Positions 35,043 to 46,513 of a DNA stretch of 64,000 bases are shown piece by piece. Under the pieces are notes generated by a model. It was not told the origin of the DNA. It worked only from the letters and a program-made list of their open reading frames with translations, and made no database searches. Both the position numbers and the translations under genes were made by a program. Source of the stretch: Listeria ilorinensis (GTDB lineage: Bacteria; Bacillota; Bacilli; Lactobacillales; Listeriaceae); assembly GCF_913566895.1 (NCBI RefSeq), contig NZ_CAJYCN010000009.1, positions 35,831 through 99,830 on the forward strand, given 5' to 3'. Numbering within the stretch: the first letter of the stretch is position 1; each line of letters begins with the position of its first letter.

Positions 35043-38000
35043 TTATGCATTCGTTGTTTCTTCAGATACTTCTGTGTCATCCAAAACAACTTGCGGTTTC
35101 AGATTGCGGTAACGGTTGATACCCGTACCAGCTGGAACCAATTTACCAAGGATGACATTTTCTTTCAGACCTAGAAGTTCATCACGTTTTCCTTTAATTG
35201 CTGCATCTGTCAAGACACGTGTTGTTTCTTGGAAGGAAGCAGCTGACAAGAAGCTGTCAGTTTCAAGAGAGGCTTTCGTGATACCCAGCAAGACTGGACG
35301 ACCTGTTGCTGGCTGCATACCGCTCAAGATCGCATCACGGTTAGCTTCAGTAAACGTATGAATATCCATCAACGTACCTGGAAGAATATCTGTGTCCCCA
35401 GTATCCATCACACGGATCTTACGCAACATTTGACGTACCATTACTTCAACGTGTTTATCGCCGATTTCTACCCCTTGCATCCGGTACACTTTTTGTACCT
35501 CAGCAAGCAGATACTCTTGAACAGACAATACGTCACGTACGCGGATCAATGCTTTCGGATCGATCGAACCTTCTGTCAAAGCTTCTCCGCGATCCACAAT
35601 GGAACCTTCTTGCACACGAAGACGAGCTGTATAAGGAACTGTGTAGCTACGACGGTCATCTTGGCCTTGGATGGTGATTTCTAAACCACGGTCACGTCCT
35701 TCTTCGATCGAAACGACTTCACCACCAACTTCTGTGATCGTCGCCTGACCTTTTGGATTCCGTGCTTCAAAGATTTCCTGAATACGCGGAAGACCTTGTG
35801 TGATATCGTCTCCGGCAACCCCACCGGTATGGAACGTACGCATTGTAAGCTGTGTACCTGGTTCCCCGATCGACTGAGCCGCAATAATACCAACTGCTTC
35901 CCCAACTTCGACCTCTGTACCTGTCGCCAAGTTTTTACCATAACATTTTTTACATACACCATGTTTTGTATTACATGTGAAAGCAGAACGAATCGAAACT
36001 TCTTCAATACCTGCATTCACGATTTGTTGAGCGATTGGTTCAGTGATTAGTTCATTTTCACCAACAAGCACTTCGCCTGTTTCTGGATGGCGAATCGTCT
36101 TACGTGCATAACGACCTTCCAAACGTTCTTCAAGTGGCTCGATGATTTCTGTACCTTCCTTGATCGCTTTGATCATAAGACCACGGTCAGTGCCGCAATC
36201 ATCTTCACGGATGATAACATCTTGCGCAACATCCACAAGACGACGAGTCAAGTAACCAGAATCGGCTGTCTTAAGGGCGGTATCGGTCAAACCTTTACGC
36301 GCACCGTGAGTCGAAATGAAGTACTCAAGGACTGTCAAACCTTCACGGAAGTTTGATGTGATAGGAAGTTCTACGATACGTCCAGATGGATCAGCCATCA
36401 AACCACGCATCCCCGCAAGCTGTGTAAAGTTGGAAATATTACCACGAGCACCAGAGTCTTGCATCATAAAGATCGGGTTCAAGCGTTCCAAACTCAAGAT
36501 CAGTTTGCCCTGGATCTCATCTTTCGCTGCATTCCAAACGGCGATTACGCGTTCATATCTTTCATCATCGGTAATCAAACCGCGACGGAATTGTTTCGTG
36601 ATTTTTTCAACTGTATCATGTGCTCTTTCAAGAATTTCGTGCTTCTCAGTAAGTGTCAGAATATCAGCGATCCCTACTGTAATACCAGCCTTAGTCGAAA
36701 TCTTGAAGCCGAGGTCTTTCATACGGTCAAGCATTTTTGATGTTTCTGTGATGTGGAACCGTTTGAAGACTTCCGCGATGATATTTCCAAGAATTTTCTT
36801 CTTGAATGGATCAACAAGCGGTTGTTCAGCAATATGTGCTTTCACATCCGTCGTTGTATCAACAAAATATTTCTTCGGTGTTTCGATTTCTAAGTTATAT
36901 TTTGTCGGTTCATTAATATAAGGGAACGATGTCGGCAAGATCGTATTGAAAACAAGTTTACCAACAGTCGTAATAAGCAGCTGTTTACGTTCTTCATCAG
37001 TAAAGCGTTCATTTGGAATGGATCCCGCATAAACCGCAATCCGAGAGTGAAGATGTACATAGCCATTTTGATAAGCAAGCAAGGCTTCATTGATATCCTT
37101 GAAGATCGTACCTTCGCCAACCGCATTTTCACGTTCAAGTGTCAAGTAGTAGTTACCCAGCACCATATCTTGAGAAGGGGTTACGACTGGTTTGCCATCT
37201 TTTGGATTCAAAATGTTTTGTGCAGCTAACATCAAAATACGCGCTTCTGCTTGAGCCTCTGCCGAAAGTGGTACGTGGACCGCCATTTGGTCACCATCAA
37301 AGTCAGCATTGTAAGCTGTACATACAAGCGGGTGAAGACGAATTGCGCGCCCTTCAACAAGAGTTGGCTCAAATGCCTGAATACCAAGTCTGTGAAGCGT
37401 AGGGGCACGGTTTAGAAGAACTGGGTGTTCGCGAATAACTTCTTCAAGCACATCCCAGATTTCTGGTGCCATCCGTTCAATTTTACGTTTTGCACTCTTG
37501 ATGTTATGGGCAAGGCCACGACCAACAAGCTCTTTCATTACAAAGGGTTTGAAAAGTTCAAGTGCCATTTCTTTTGGAAGACCACATTGATACATTTTCA
37601 AGTTTGGACCTACGACGATAACCGAACGACCAGAGTAGTCAACACGTTTACCCAGCAAGTTTTGACGGAAACGACCTTGTTTCCCTTTCAGCATGTGCGA
37701 AAGAGATTTAAGCGGACGATTACCAGGACCTGTTACAGGACGACCGCGACGACCGTTATCGATCAATGCATCGACAGCTTCCTGAAGCATGCGTTTTTCA
37801 TTTTGAACGATGATATTTGGTGCGCCTAAATCAAGAAGACGTTTCAAACGGTTGTTCCGGTTGATTACCCGGCGGTATAAGTCATTCAAATCACTTGTCG
37901 CAAAACGGCCACCTTCAAGTTGAACCATTGGACGAAGTTCTGGCGGAATAACTGGTAGTACATCAAGAATCATCCAGCTTGGCTCATTACCAGAGTTACG

Positions 38001-38648
38001 GAAGGCTTCCATGACTTCCAAACGACGGATCGCACGTGTACGACGTTGACCTTGTGCCGTTTTCAGTTCTTCTTTCAAATCGTTTGTTTCTTTTTCCAGA
38101 TTGATGTCTGAAAGCAACCGTTTGATTGCCTCTGCACCCATTCCGGCTTGGAAACCTTTATTATATTTTTCGCGATAAACACGATATTCTTTTTCAGACA
38201 ACAATTGTTTTTTCTCAAGTGGTGTGTCCCCTGGTTCTGTTACTACATACGATGCGAAATAGATAACTTCTTCGAGGGCACGAGGGCTCATGTCAAGAAC
38301 AAGACCCATTCGACTTGGAATGCCTTTGAAATACCAAATATGCGAAACTGGTGCTGCCAGTTCAATATGTCCCATGCGTTCACGACGAACTTTGGATTTA
38401 GTTACTTCCACGCCACAACGGTCACAAACAACGCCTTTATAGCGTACACGTTTATACTTTCCGCATGAACATTCCCAGTCTTTCATTGGTCCAAAAATAC
38501 GTTCACAAAACAAGCCGTCACGTTCCGGTTTGAGCGTTCTGTAGTTGATGGTTTCCGGTTTTTTCACTTCACCATGAGACCACGAACGAATTTTATCTGG
38601 AGATGCTAGACCGATTTTCATATACTCAAAATTATTAACATCTATCAA
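35043..38648 (-). CDS. rpoC: DNA-directed RNA polymerase subunit beta'
   Basis: A 1201-residue subunit of core RNA polymerase. The N-terminal zinc ribbon reads [20 protein letters not shown]. The catalytic loop [12 protein letters not shown] binds the active-site Mg ions through three Asp, and the C-terminal region has the second zinc site and [16 protein letters not shown]. The start is TTG 38648, 8 nt after AGGAGG. The sequence is full length, without intein or split. Confidence 0.98.
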   Translation of the reverse strand: MIDVNNFEYMKIGLASPDKIRSWSHGEVKKPETINYRTLKPERDGLFCERIFGPMKDWECSCGKYKRVRYKGVVCDRCGVEVTKSKVRRERMGHIELAAPVSHIWYFKGIPSRMGLVLDMSPRALEEVIYFASYVVTEPGDTPLEKKQLLSEKEYRVYREKYNKGFQAGMGAEAIKRLLSDINLEKETNDLKEELKTAQGQRRTRAIRRLEVMEAFRNSGNEPSWMILDVLPVIPPELRPMVQLEGGRFATSDLNDLYRRVINRNNRLKRLLDLGAPNIIVQNEKRMLQEAVDALIDNGRRGRPVTGPGNRPLKSLSHMLKGKQGRFRQNLLGKRVDYSGRSVIVVGPNLKMYQCGLPKEMALELFKPFVMKELVGRGLAHNIKSAKRKIERMAPEIWDVLEEVIREHPVLLNRAPTLHRLGIQAFEPTLVEGRAIRLHPLVCTAYNADFDGDQMAVHVPLSAEAQAEARILMLAAQNILNPKDGKPVVTPSQDMVLGNYYLTLERENAVGEGTIFKDINEALLAYQNGYVHLHSRIAVYAGSIPNERFTDEERKQLLITTVGKLVFNTILPTSFPYINEPTKYNLEIETPKKYFVDTTTDVKAHIAEQPLVDPFKKKILGNIIAEVFKRFHITETSKMLDRMKDLGFKISTKAGITVGIADILTLTEKHEILERAHDTVEKITKQFRRGLITDDERYERVIAVWNAAKDEIQGKLILSLERLNPIFMMQDSGARGNISNFTQLAGMRGLMADPSGRIVELPITSNFREGLTVLEYFISTHGARKGLTDTALKTADSGYLTRRLVDVAQDVIIREDDCGTDRGLMIKAIKEGTEIIEPLEERLEGRYARKTIRHPETGEVLVGENELITEPIAQQIVNAGIEEVSIRSAFTCNTKHGVCKKCYGKNLATGTEVEVGEAVGIIAAQSIGEPGTQLTMRTFHTGGVAGDDITQGLPRIQEIFEARNPKGQATITEVGGEVVSIEEGRDRGLEITIQGQDDRRSYTVPYTARLRVQEGSIVDRGEALTEGSIDPKALIRVRDVLSVQEYLLAEVQKVYRMQGVEIGDKHVEVMVRQMLRKIRVMDTGDTDILPGTLMDIHTFTEANRDAILSGMQPATGRPVLLGITKASLETDSFLSAASFQETTRVLTDAAIKGKRDELLGLKENVILGKLVPAGTGINRYRNLKPQVVLDDTEVSEETTNA

Positions 38649-38689
38649 GTGCCCAACCTCCTACTATTGATTATGACCGTGCAGGCTTG

Positions 38690-38715
38690 GCCGCGCCGCA
38701 AGCAGTGTGGCGCGA
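38690..38715 (-). other. GC-rich hairpin in the rpoB-rpoC spacer
   Basis: CGCGCC (38692-38697) pairs with GGCGCG (38709-38714), with weaker pairing outside. It lies in a 151-bp gap between rpoB and rpoC and lacks a T-run. It could be an RNA-processing or mRNA-stability element. Confidence 0.4.
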
Positions 38716-38799
38716 CTCTGCCTAGGATCCACACGATCTCTTTATTCTTAACTTCCATAAAAGTTACTTGATTTATTGGAGTGATTTAAATCGGGCGGG

Positions 38800-41700
38800 T
38801 TAATCAACCTGCTCGGTGGTTGCTTCTTCCGGCTTTACAATGTTGAATGCATCATTTTGGCCAGCGAAGTCGTCGTCATCCATGTCACGTAATTCAATTT
38901 CCTCTTCATCACCCGACAGGATTTTTACGTCCATACCTAAACTTTGAAGTTCTTTGATCAGTACTTTGAAGGATTCCGGCACGCCAGGTTTCGGCACGCT
39001 TTCACCTTTCACGATTGCTTCATAAGTTTTCACACGTCCTACAACATCATCGGACTTGATCGTCAGGATTTCTTGAAGTGTATAAGCGGCACCATATGCT
39101 TCCAGTGCCCATACTTCCATTTCCCCGAAACGTTGTCCCCCAAATTGAGCTTTACCTCCAAGTGGTTGTTGTGTTACGAGTGAGTATGGTCCAGTTGAAC
39201 GAGCATGCAATTTGTCATCAACCATGTGAGCAAGTTTAATCATATACATGACACCAACAGAAACGCGGTTGTCAAATGGCTCACCAGTACGTCCATCATA
39301 AAGGATTGTTTTGGCATCACGCGCCATACCAGCTTCTTCTACCGTGCTCCATACATCTTGATCATTCGCACCATCGAATACCGGTGTAGCCACATGGATA
39401 CCCAATTTACGAGCAGCCATACCTAAGTGAAGCTCAAGCACTTGTCCAATGTTCATCCGGGAAGGTACGCCTAGTGGGTTAAGCATGATGTCCACTGGTG
39501 TACCATCTGGCATAAACGGCATGTCTTCTTCCGGAAGAATACGGGAGATAACCCCTTTATTTCCGTGACGACCAGCCATTTTATCCCCTTCATGAATTTT
39601 ACGTTTTTGTACGATATATACACGAACGAGTTGGTTTACGCCTGGTGGTAATTCGTCACCAGCTTCACGCGTAAAGATTTTCACATCAAGTACGATACCG
39701 CCGCCACCGTGAGGAACACGAAGCGAAGTATCACGGACTTCACGTGCTTTTTCACCAAAGATCGCGTGTAGCAAACGTTCTTCAGCAGTCAGTTCAGTCA
39801 CACCTTTTGGCGTTACTTTCCCAACAAGCAAGTCATTATCTTTTACTTCTGCACCGATACGGATAATTCCGCGTTCATCAAGGTCACGAAGCGCATCCTC
39901 GCCAACGTTCGGAATATCACGTGTCATTTCTTCAGGTCCAAGCTTCGTATCACGTGCTTCTGATTCAAACTCTTCGATATGGATGGAAGTATAGACATCA
40001 TCTTTCACCAAACGTTCACTCATGATGATGGCATCCTCATAGTTATATCCATCCCATGTCATGAAGGCAACTAGCACGTTACGGCCAAGCGCAAGTTCCC
40101 CTTGATCCATCGAAGGACCATTACCAAGGATTTCGCCTTTGACAACGCGGTCTCCTTCCGAAACATTTGGACGTTGGTTGTAACAAGTTCCTTGGTTAGA
40201 ACGAACAAATTTACGCAATGTATATTTGTCGATTCCACCAGTTACTTCTTTACCATCTACCATTGAAACGCGGCGAACCCAAATTTCTCTAGCCTCTACG
40301 TGTTCAACGATTCCATCATGTTTAGCCGTTACAGCCGCACCGGAGTCTTTGGCAGATACGTGTTCCATACCAGTCCCAACAAACGGTGCTTCAGGATGCA
40401 TAAGTGGAACAGCTTGACGTTGCATGTTGGCACCCATCAAGGCACGGTTACTATCGTCATTTTCAAGGAACGGGATACATGCAGTCGCGACCGATACAAC
40501 CTGTTTCGGTGATACGTCCATGTAATCGACACGCTCTTTACTTACTGCCAAGTTTTCAGAACGGAAACGAGCCATAACTTCTTCTTCAATAAAAGCACCA
40601 TTTTCATCCAACTTCGAGTTGGCTTGGGCTACTACATAATTATCTTCTTCATCAGCTGTCAAATAGTCGATGATATCTGTTACTTGATTAGTTTCGGGAT
40701 CAACACGGCGGTAAGGTGTTTCAATAAATCCGAAACGGTTCACTTTTGCATAAGAAGAAAGCGAGTTGATCAAACCGATATTCGGACCTTCCGGCGTTTC
40801 AATCGGACACATACGGCCATAGTGAGAATAGTGAACGTCACGCACTTCATAACCAGCACGTTCACGCGTCAAACCACCAGGTCCGAGCGCAGAAAGACGA
40901 CGTTTATGCGTCAATTCGCCAAGCGGGTTCGTTTGATCCATGAATTGAGACAGCTGCGAGCTACCAAAGAATTCTTTGATCGAAGCCACGACTGGACGAA
41001 TGTTGATTAGTTGCTGAGGTGTGATCGTGCTCATGTCTTGAATGGACATCCGTTCACGTACAACACGTTCCATACGGGAAAGCCCAATCCGGAATTGATT
41101 TTGCAAAAGTTCACCAACAGAACGCAAACGACGGTTCCCCAAGTGGTCAATATCGTCTGTGTCGCCAACACCGTGCAACAAGTTGAAGAAATAGCTGATC
41201 GAAGCCACGATATCTGCCGGCGTCACATGTTTCACATTTTCTTCAATATACGCATTCCCAATGATATTGATTACTTTTTCATCATCATCCGGTGCATAAA
41301 TTTTGATTGATTGCACGAGAACATCATCTTCCATTACGCCATCAGTTGGACGCAATGTACGGAAGCCTACACCATTTTCCAGATTAGGGATGATTTGATC
41401 GAGTTTACGGCGGTCTAAAATATCGCCTTTCGATGCAATAATTTCGCCAGTTTCCGGATCAACCAATGTTTCAGCCAATGTTTGGTTGAACAAGCGGTTT
41501 TTCAGATGCAGTTTTTTGTTGATTTTATAACGTCCCACACTTGCCAAATCATAGCGTTTTGGATCAAAGAAGCGAGAAACCAGCAAGCTGCGCGCGTTCT
41601 CAACTGTTGGTGGCTCACCAGGGCGCAGACGTTCGTAAATTTCAAGGAGTGCTTTAGAAGCATTATCCGTATTATCTTTCTCAAGCGTGTTGCGAAGGTA

Positions 41701-42345
41701 ATCATTATCCCCGATAAGATCCAGGATTTCCTGATCCGAACCAAAGCCCAGTGCACGAAGTAAAACCGTTACTGGCAATTTACGCGTACGGTCAATTCGA
41801 ACATGTACAACATCTTTGGCATCTGTTTCATATTCAAGCCATGCCCCGCGGTTAGGGATAACAGTCGAGCCAAAGCCTTTTTTACCGTTCTTGTCAATCT
41901 TGTCATTGAAATAAACACCTGGAGAACGTACCAACTGGGAAACGATAACACGTTCAGCCCCATTGATAATAAACGTACCCATTTCAGTCATCAGTGGGAA
42001 GTCACCCATGAAAACTTCTTGGTCTTTCACTTCACCTGTTTCTTTGTTGATCAGACGTAATTTGACACGAAGCGGTGCCGCATAGTTAGCATCACGGTTT
42101 TTGGATTCTTCTACGGAGTATTTCGGTTCGCCTAAATCATAATCGATGAATTCCAGCGAAAGATTGCCCGCAAAATCCTCAATTGGCGAAATATCACGGA
42201 ACATTTCCCGCAAGCCCTCATCTAGGAACCACTGATAAGAAGCTGTTTGGATTTCAATCAGATTCGGCAGTTCTAAAACTTCACTAATACGCGCAAAACT
42301 TCTACGTTTGCGGTGTCTGCCATATTGTACAACATGTCCTGACAA
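38800..42345 (-). CDS. rpoB: DNA-directed RNA polymerase subunit beta
   Basis: A 1181-residue catalytic subunit. The rifampicin region reads [23 protein letters not shown], then LSALGPGG, and looks wild-type at the usual resistance positions. The region [23 protein letters not shown] is near the active centre. The C-terminus is acidic, as in Firmicutes. I use TTG 42345 ([15 protein letters not shown]), spaced from GGGGTG. A GTG at 42354 would overlap that site. Confidence 0.98.
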   Translation of the reverse strand: MSGHVVQYGRHRKRRSFARISEVLELPNLIEIQTASYQWFLDEGLREMFRDISPIEDFAGNLSLEFIDYDLGEPKYSVEESKNRDANYAAPLRVKLRLINKETGEVKDQEVFMGDFPLMTEMGTFIINGAERVIVSQLVRSPGVYFNDKIDKNGKKGFGSTVIPNRGAWLEYETDAKDVVHVRIDRTRKLPVTVLLRALGFGSDQEILDLIGDNDYLRNTLEKDNTDNASKALLEIYERLRPGEPPTVENARSLLVSRFFDPKRYDLASVGRYKINKKLHLKNRLFNQTLAETLVDPETGEIIASKGDILDRRKLDQIIPNLENGVGFRTLRPTDGVMEDDVLVQSIKIYAPDDDEKVINIIGNAYIEENVKHVTPADIVASISYFFNLLHGVGDTDDIDHLGNRRLRSVGELLQNQFRIGLSRMERVVRERMSIQDMSTITPQQLINIRPVVASIKEFFGSSQLSQFMDQTNPLGELTHKRRLSALGPGGLTRERAGYEVRDVHYSHYGRMCPIETPEGPNIGLINSLSSYAKVNRFGFIETPYRRVDPETNQVTDIIDYLTADEEDNYVVAQANSKLDENGAFIEEEVMARFRSENLAVSKERVDYMDVSPKQVVSVATACIPFLENDDSNRALMGANMQRQAVPLMHPEAPFVGTGMEHVSAKDSGAAVTAKHDGIVEHVEAREIWVRRVSMVDGKEVTGGIDKYTLRKFVRSNQGTCYNQRPNVSEGDRVVKGEILGNGPSMDQGELALGRNVLVAFMTWDGYNYEDAIIMSERLVKDDVYTSIHIEEFESEARDTKLGPEEMTRDIPNVGEDALRDLDERGIIRIGAEVKDNDLLVGKVTPKGVTELTAEERLLHAIFGEKAREVRDTSLRVPHGGGGIVLDVKIFTREAGDELPPGVNQLVRVYIVQKRKIHEGDKMAGRHGNKGVISRILPEEDMPFMPDGTPVDIMLNPLGVPSRMNIGQVLELHLGMAARKLGIHVATPVFDGANDQDVWSTVEEAGMARDAKTILYDGRTGEPFDNRVSVGVMYMIKLAHMVDDKLHARSTGPYSLVTQQPLGGKAQFGGQRFGEMEVWALEAYGAAYTLQEILTIKSDDVVGRVKTYEAIVKGESVPKPGVPESFKVLIKELQSLGMDVKILSGDEEEIELRDMDDDDFAGQNDAFNIVKPEEATTEQVD

Positions 42346-42354
42346 ACTCTTCAC

Positions 42355-42798
42355 CCCTCAAAAATAGTATAAAATTTATAAGCACACTTTCTGTGAACAG
42401 CAGACGCAAAAAGCAGTGGAACCCCCCGCACCCGGAGTTTAAGACGCTAGCAGCAATCAGGATCACGAATCCCAGCTGGCTTAAACACCGTCTATCAAAA
42501 GTTTCCTTCTCCTTCACTCTCCCAGCAATTCTGGGAAACATCTGGCTATCTAAAAAGTGGAACTTGAAAAGTAATCTACAGACGTTTTTGGACAAAAAGA
42601 AAGCGGATTTCATCATGTCTGAAACTGTTGAAAATATCATTCAAAGTGTCAGTAACCGATTATTAAAATCGGCATTTGAAAACCACATCCATTGTCATTA
42701 TTTCGCCGCAACTGCTTGCAAACGCTTCATTTTCCGTAACAAAATTGTCTTGAAAATGGGCACTTGATCAACAGTATAGATTCTTTTGGCATTATATT
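42355..42798 (-). promoter_or_regulatory. Long 5' leader of rpoB
   Basis: From the promoter start point near 42792 to the start codon there are about 440 nt with no convincing ORF on the transcribed strand. Short hairpins occur, for example CCCAG-5-CTGGG near 42524. The length suggests post-initiation control, but I recognise no known riboswitch or ribosomal-protein leader. Confidence 0.45.
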
Positions 42799-42827
42799 AT
42801 AATACTACAATCAGGCAAGCATGTCAA
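42799..42827 (-). promoter_or_regulatory. Promoter of rpoBC
   Basis: A perfect -35 TTGACA (42822-42827) and -10 TATTAT (42799-42804), 17 bp apart. Confidence 0.85.
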
Positions 42828-42840
42828 TCTTTTTCTATAT

Positions 42841-42877
42841 AAAAAAGCTGAGCAGCAAATAGCCGTTCAGCTTTCCA
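42841..42877 (-). terminator. Terminator of the methyltransferase gene
   Basis: AAAGCTGA and TCAGCTTT arms followed by TTTTT, directly after the stop codon and just upstream of the rpoB promoter. Confidence 0.8.
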
Positions 42878-42878
42878 A

Positions 42879-43478
42879 TCATTCTTTGATACTTCGATAA
42901 ATATAGTAACCTTTATCTTTTGCAACCGTTTCTACATTGCCGAACACTTCTTCCATTTTTGCAGCAGCTGATGGACCGCCTTGTTTTTTCTGGATGACGA
43001 TCCAAAGTTCTCCGCGAGCAGCCAGATGAGCATAGGCACCGCTTAAAATCTGGTGAACGACCGCTTTCCCTGCCCGAATTGGCGGATTACTCAAAATCGC
43101 GTCATAATCTCCGCGTTCAACTTTTTCATAAGTAGAGCTTTCAAAGATTTCTACATTGCGGATCTCATTTAGTGCCGCATTTTCTTTTGCAAGGTCCACA
43201 GCCCGAAGATTGATGTCTACCATATCCACGCTGACATCCGGAAACGCCTTGGCAAGCGCCAGTCCGATCGGTCCGTATCCGCAGCCCACATCTAGAAACC
43301 TCACAGCCTCACGATCCATCGAGAACTTTTCCACTAAAAGCCGCGAACCAAAATCAATCGTATTTTTAGAAAAAACTCCTGCGTCACTGATAAAGGTAAG
43401 CTCTGTTCCTTTGAGCGTAAACGAAAAACGTTTCCGATCATGTTTGGCATCTTGATTATTTGTATAATAATGATCCAA
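42879..43478 (-). CDS. RsmC/YbxB-type class I methyltransferase
   Basis: 199 residues. The SAM motif is FLDVGCGYGPIGLALA and the catalytic SNPPIRAGK motif indicates an exocyclic amino group of a nucleic acid base (16S rRNA G1207-type enzymes). Bacillus carries the same gene (ybxB) just upstream of rpoB. Its target in Listeria is unproven. It is separated from rplL here by a surface-protein gene. Confidence 0.9.
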   Translation of the reverse strand: MDHYYTNNQDAKHDRKRFSFTLKGTELTFISDAGVFSKNTIDFGSRLLVEKFSMDREAVRFLDVGCGYGPIGLALAKAFPDVSVDMVDINLRAVDLAKENAALNEIRNVEIFESSTYEKVERGDYDAILSNPPIRAGKAVVHQILSGAYAHLAARGELWIVIQKKQGGPSAAAKMEEVFGNVETVAKDKGYYIYRSIKE

Positions 43479-43548
43479 CTTTCTCTGCCTCCCTTGCCAA
43501 TCTTTGTCATTTTAACATAAAAGCAGAGAGATTACACTTATTGGTCAG

Positions 43549-45174
43549 TCATTTTTTGCGACTTAAAACCCAGGCTCCAGTTAAAGCAAGCAACCCTCCT
43601 AGTAAAGGCAGACTGCTACCAGACGTATCGCCTGTCGCCGGCAATTTGACTCCAGCTGTTTGGGACATCGTTGTTCCTTGCTCATGGGAAGCGGAACTAG
43701 AATTTACATCCAAAACGGCGGTTCCTTCTGCAGGCGGAAGAACCTCATTATTATCATCCGGACTCGGTATCACATTCGCTTCTTTATCATATACGTAAAC
43801 TACAGTCTGTGGGTCTTCAAGGTATTCGCCCGTTGCATTGATCGGCATCTCCCGCAATACATACCCATTAATCATTTTCGGACTTGTTGTATAGGCATCC
43901 CCGACATTCCCTGTCAAAATATCCGGAGGTGCGATTTCATTTCCAAATGCATCCTGATACTGAACGGTTACAGTTGCCATCGTTGGCTCAAAATCCTTCT
44001 GATACACATACTGGACTATCTGTGGCTCCGTTTTGTAAAAGCCTGATGCGCTTGGTTCAATGCCCACTAAATGATAACCCGGAATCACCTTCGCCTCTGT
44101 TAGATACGGCTCACCAACTTCACCAGTCATTTCTGTTGGCGCCGCTAGCACGTTCCCCTCTTCATCTTTATAAGTCACAATTACTTTTCCGGTTTCTACA
44201 GGAGGAGCCTCTACAATTCGAACCGGCACCTTCACTTGAGCATATGGATTTGTTGTTGTAGAAAAAGCACTTTTGATTGTGATTTCAGCATCTCCAGGCT
44301 CAGTGGCTACACCATTTTGAATATGTGGATCACTGCCATCATCATAGTAAATAAATTCATGTCCCGCAAACAAATCGCGCCCTGATCTGAGTCCCAGTGA
44401 AGCTTTATCCGGGGTCAGCTGACTGAAATCATCCCCAACATTCACTGTAATGGGATCGCCCGTATAAATTAGTTGATCTTGTCGTTGATAACTTGTCGTC
44501 GCATGTTCTAATAAATTATTTCCTTGATTATAGTCATCTAAATTCGCCATAGGGACATCTGACACAATTTGATTATCTTGCGTCAAGAGCTGCAACTCGT
44601 TTTTAGAGCCCCATGGAGAAGTCGTAAACATTTCTTCAGGGAGTGTGACTAGTTGATTAAAGCGAATGTCCAATTCCTCTAAAGTCCCAGAAAGCTGTGT
44701 GATTTCTTTCGGGATCTCACTAATCGTCCCACCATTTATTTCTAGTCTTTGTAAATTTGGTAACTCGAAGGCAACTTCCGGGAATTCCGTCAAGCCATTT
44801 TGATTCCAGTTTAATTCTGTCAGCGTATCTAACTCTCCAACTATATCAGGAATCGTAGTCATGCCAGTCCCTGCAGCTTCCAATTCCGTCACATTGCTCA
44901 TATCCGTTACACCATCAGGAATCGCAGTCACCTCTGACTGCAAAACAAGCGTATGAATCTGCAGCAACTGCGTCAACGTGATTTCTGCTTCCGTCAAATT
45001 TGTACCATATTCCTCATTATAACTGAGCACTACACTATCAACAAAAGCCTGATTCCCGTCCATTTCAGTATACAGCCATGTTCCTGCAGCACTGGTTTTC
45101 ATTGGAATCGTGACTAAACATAGTACCCCTACAACAAAAGTGACAAACAACCATTTAAATTCAGGTTTCTTCAT
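43549..45174 (-). CDS. LPXTG-anchored leucine-rich-repeat/MucBP surface protein (internalin-like)
   Basis: 541 residues. A signal peptide (about 1-30, cut after TSAAG) is followed by a divergent leucine-rich-repeat block (about 75-200; TMSNVTELEAAGTGMTTIPD-like units). Then comes an inter-repeat domain and two MucBP repeats (VTYKDEEGNVLAAPTEMTG; VQYQDAFGNEIAPPDILTG). The C-terminus has LPATG (511-515), a hydrophobic stretch and RKK, for sortase A anchoring. It is probably an adhesin binding mucin-like glycans. It sits inside the conserved rplL-rpoB interval, which marks it as an insertion or lineage-specific gene. Confidence 0.88.
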   Translation of the reverse strand: MKKPEFKWLFVTFVVGVLCLVTIPMKTSAAGTWLYTEMDGNQAFVDSVVLSYNEEYGTNLTEAEITLTQLLQIHTLVLQSEVTAIPDGVTDMSNVTELEAAGTGMTTIPDIVGELDTLTELNWNQNGLTEFPEVAFELPNLQRLEINGGTISEIPKEITQLSGTLEELDIRFNQLVTLPEEMFTTSPWGSKNELQLLTQDNQIVSDVPMANLDDYNQGNNLLEHATTSYQRQDQLIYTGDPITVNVGDDFSQLTPDKASLGLRSGRDLFAGHEFIYYDDGSDPHIQNGVATEPGDAEITIKSAFSTTTNPYAQVKVPVRIVEAPPVETGKVIVTYKDEEGNVLAAPTEMTGEVGEPYLTEAKVIPGYHLVGIEPSASGFYKTEPQIVQYVYQKDFEPTMATVTVQYQDAFGNEIAPPDILTGNVGDAYTTSPKMINGYVLREMPINATGEYLEDPQTVVYVYDKEANVIPSPDDNNEVLPPAEGTAVLDVNSSSASHEQGTTMSQTAGVKLPATGDTSGSSLPLLGGLLALTGAWVLSRKK

Positions 45175-45312
45175 TGCTTCCTCCTTGCTTGTCCATCATG
45201 ATTTCCCTAAACCCAGTATTAAGTTAGCTTTAAGCCCTTCGATTCCCCCTTTCTTGCAGTCCATTTTAACAAAAATTATTCTTTTTGATAATAAAAAGCC
45301 TTTAAATTTCCC

Positions 45313-45355
45313 ATAAAAAAACGTCTGTCACCTCGAAAGGTAACAGACGTTCTGC
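45313..45355 (-). terminator. Terminator of rplJ-rplL
   Basis: AACGTCTGTTACC and GGTGACAGACGTT arms with a T-run, 10 bp past rplL. It separates the ribosomal genes from the surface-protein gene. Confidence 0.92.
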
Positions 45356-45365
45356 TAAGCAAAAA

Positions 45366-45734
45366 TTATTTAACTTCTACGTTAGCGCCAACTTCTTCAA
45401 GTTTAGCTTGGATTTCTTCAGCTTCTTCTTTAGCAACGCCTTCTTTAAGAGCTTTAGGAGCGTTATCAACTAGTTCTTTCGCTTCTTTCAAGCCAAGACC
45501 TGTGATTTCACGAACCACTTTGATAACTTTGATTTTGGAATCGCCAGCGCTAGCAAGTTCAACTGTGAATTCAGTTTGTTCTGCAGCAGCTTCTCCACCA
45601 GCACCACCAGCTACAGCTACAGGAGCAGCAGCAGTTACGCCAAATTCTTCTTCGATTGCTTTTACAAGATCGTTAAGTTCTAATACAGATGCTTCTTTAA
45701 CGGAAGCAATGATTTCTTCAATGTTTAAAGCCAT
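45366..45734 (-). CDS. rplL: 50S ribosomal protein L7/L12
   Basis: 122 residues, normal length. N-terminal dimerisation helices ([20 protein letters not shown]), an Ala/Gly-rich hinge ([17 protein letters not shown]) and a C-terminal factor-binding domain with [20 protein letters not shown]. It forms the ribosome stalk on L10 and recruits GTPase factors. Confidence 0.98.
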   Translation of the reverse strand: MALNIEEIIASVKEASVLELNDLVKAIEEEFGVTAAAPVAVAGGAGGEAAAEQTEFTVELASAGDSKIKVIKVVREITGLGLKEAKELVDNAPKALKEGVAKEEAEEIQAKLEEVGANVEVK

Positions 45735-45786
45735 TTTAAAATTCCTCCATTTAAAATTGATTTTTTAGTTTTAGATAACCTTTAGA

Positions 45787-46287
45787 TTAAGCTTCTTGTT
45801 CAGCTTTTTGGTCAGCAACAGCTTTTGTTGCAAGTGCCAAGTTGCGAACTGGAGCTTGAAGTACGCTGCAAAGCATGGATAGCAAACCTTCGCGAGATGG
45901 AAGAGTTGCAAGGGCTTTGACTTCTTCAACAGAAGATACGCTGCCTTCAATAATACCTGCTTTGATTTCAAGTGCTTCATGAGCTTTGGCGAAGTCATTC
46001 AAAATCTTAGCGGGTGCAACTACGTCTTCGTTACTGAAAGCAATCGCGTTAGGGCCAGTCAATACTTCTTCAAGTCCTTCCAAGCCTTTTGCACTAACAG
46101 CACGACGAACAAGTGTATTTTTGTATACTTTAAAATCAATACCTGCTTCACGCAATTGTTTACGCAACTCAGTGATTTCAGCTACATTAAGACCACGATA
46201 ATCAACAATGATTGTTGATGCGCTGTCGTTTAATTTACCTGTAATTTCATCAACAACACTTTGTTTAGCTTCAATAATTTTATTCAA
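45787..46287 (-). CDS. rplJ: 50S ribosomal protein L10
   Basis: 166 residues. The N-terminal rRNA-binding domain ([20 protein letters not shown]) and the C-terminal helix anchor L12 dimers. The start is TTG 46287, 8 nt after GGAGG. Expression is controlled by the L10 leader immediately upstream. Confidence 0.98.
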   Translation of the reverse strand: MNKIIEAKQSVVDEITGKLNDSASTIIVDYRGLNVAEITELRKQLREAGIDFKVYKNTLVRRAVSAKGLEGLEEVLTGPNAIAFSNEDVVAPAKILNDFAKAHEALEIKAGIIEGSVSSVEEVKALATLPSREGLLSMLCSVLQAPVRNLALATKAVADQKAEQEA

Positions 46288-46324
46288 TCTTTACACCTCC
46301 GTCCGATTTCAGTCCATTTGAATA

Positions 46325-46460
46325 CAAATAAAAAACCTCTGCGCACGTAGACACGCAGAGGTACAAGAAAGCAAGCCTTCTTATCAAAAATCCTCGGCGG
46401 GCAAAATTAAGCGAAAAATCGCACCTGCTGTCTACGGTAGGATATTTAATTTGTTTCAAC
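46325..46460 (-). ncRNA. L10 autoregulatory leader with attenuator hairpin
   Basis: The transcript begins near 46460. It carries the structured L10-binding region (CCTGCTG-like and CCGAGGA segments, 46391-46430). It then forms a terminator-like hairpin, ACCTCTGCG (46354-46362 on the minus strand) with CGCAGAGGT (46335-46343) and a T-run. This is the ribosomal protein L10 leader of Firmicutes: excess L10 binds it and favours termination before rplJ. Confidence 0.85.
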
Positions 46461-46466
46461 TAATAC

Positions 46467-46495
46467 AGTTTAGCAAATCATGCTTTTTGCGTCAA
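46467..46495 (-). promoter_or_regulatory. Promoter of rplJ-rplL
   Basis: -35 TTGACG (46490-46495) and -10 TAAACT (46467-46472), 17 bp apart, just past the rplA stop. Confidence 0.8.
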
Positions 46496-46513
46496 CCTTT
46501 TTCGGAAAATCTC

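Noticed and set aside
36316..36921. 201-codon open frame opposite rpoC
   Set aside because: Shadow frame of a highly conserved gene; codon pattern mirrors the rpoC strand.
35043..42345. Possible intein or split in rpoB/rpoC
   Set aside because: Both reading frames are continuous and of normal length.
42393..42767. 124-codon open frame on the plus strand upstream of rpoB
   Set aside because: It has no ribosome-binding site, an unlikely composition, and lies opposite the rpoB leader.
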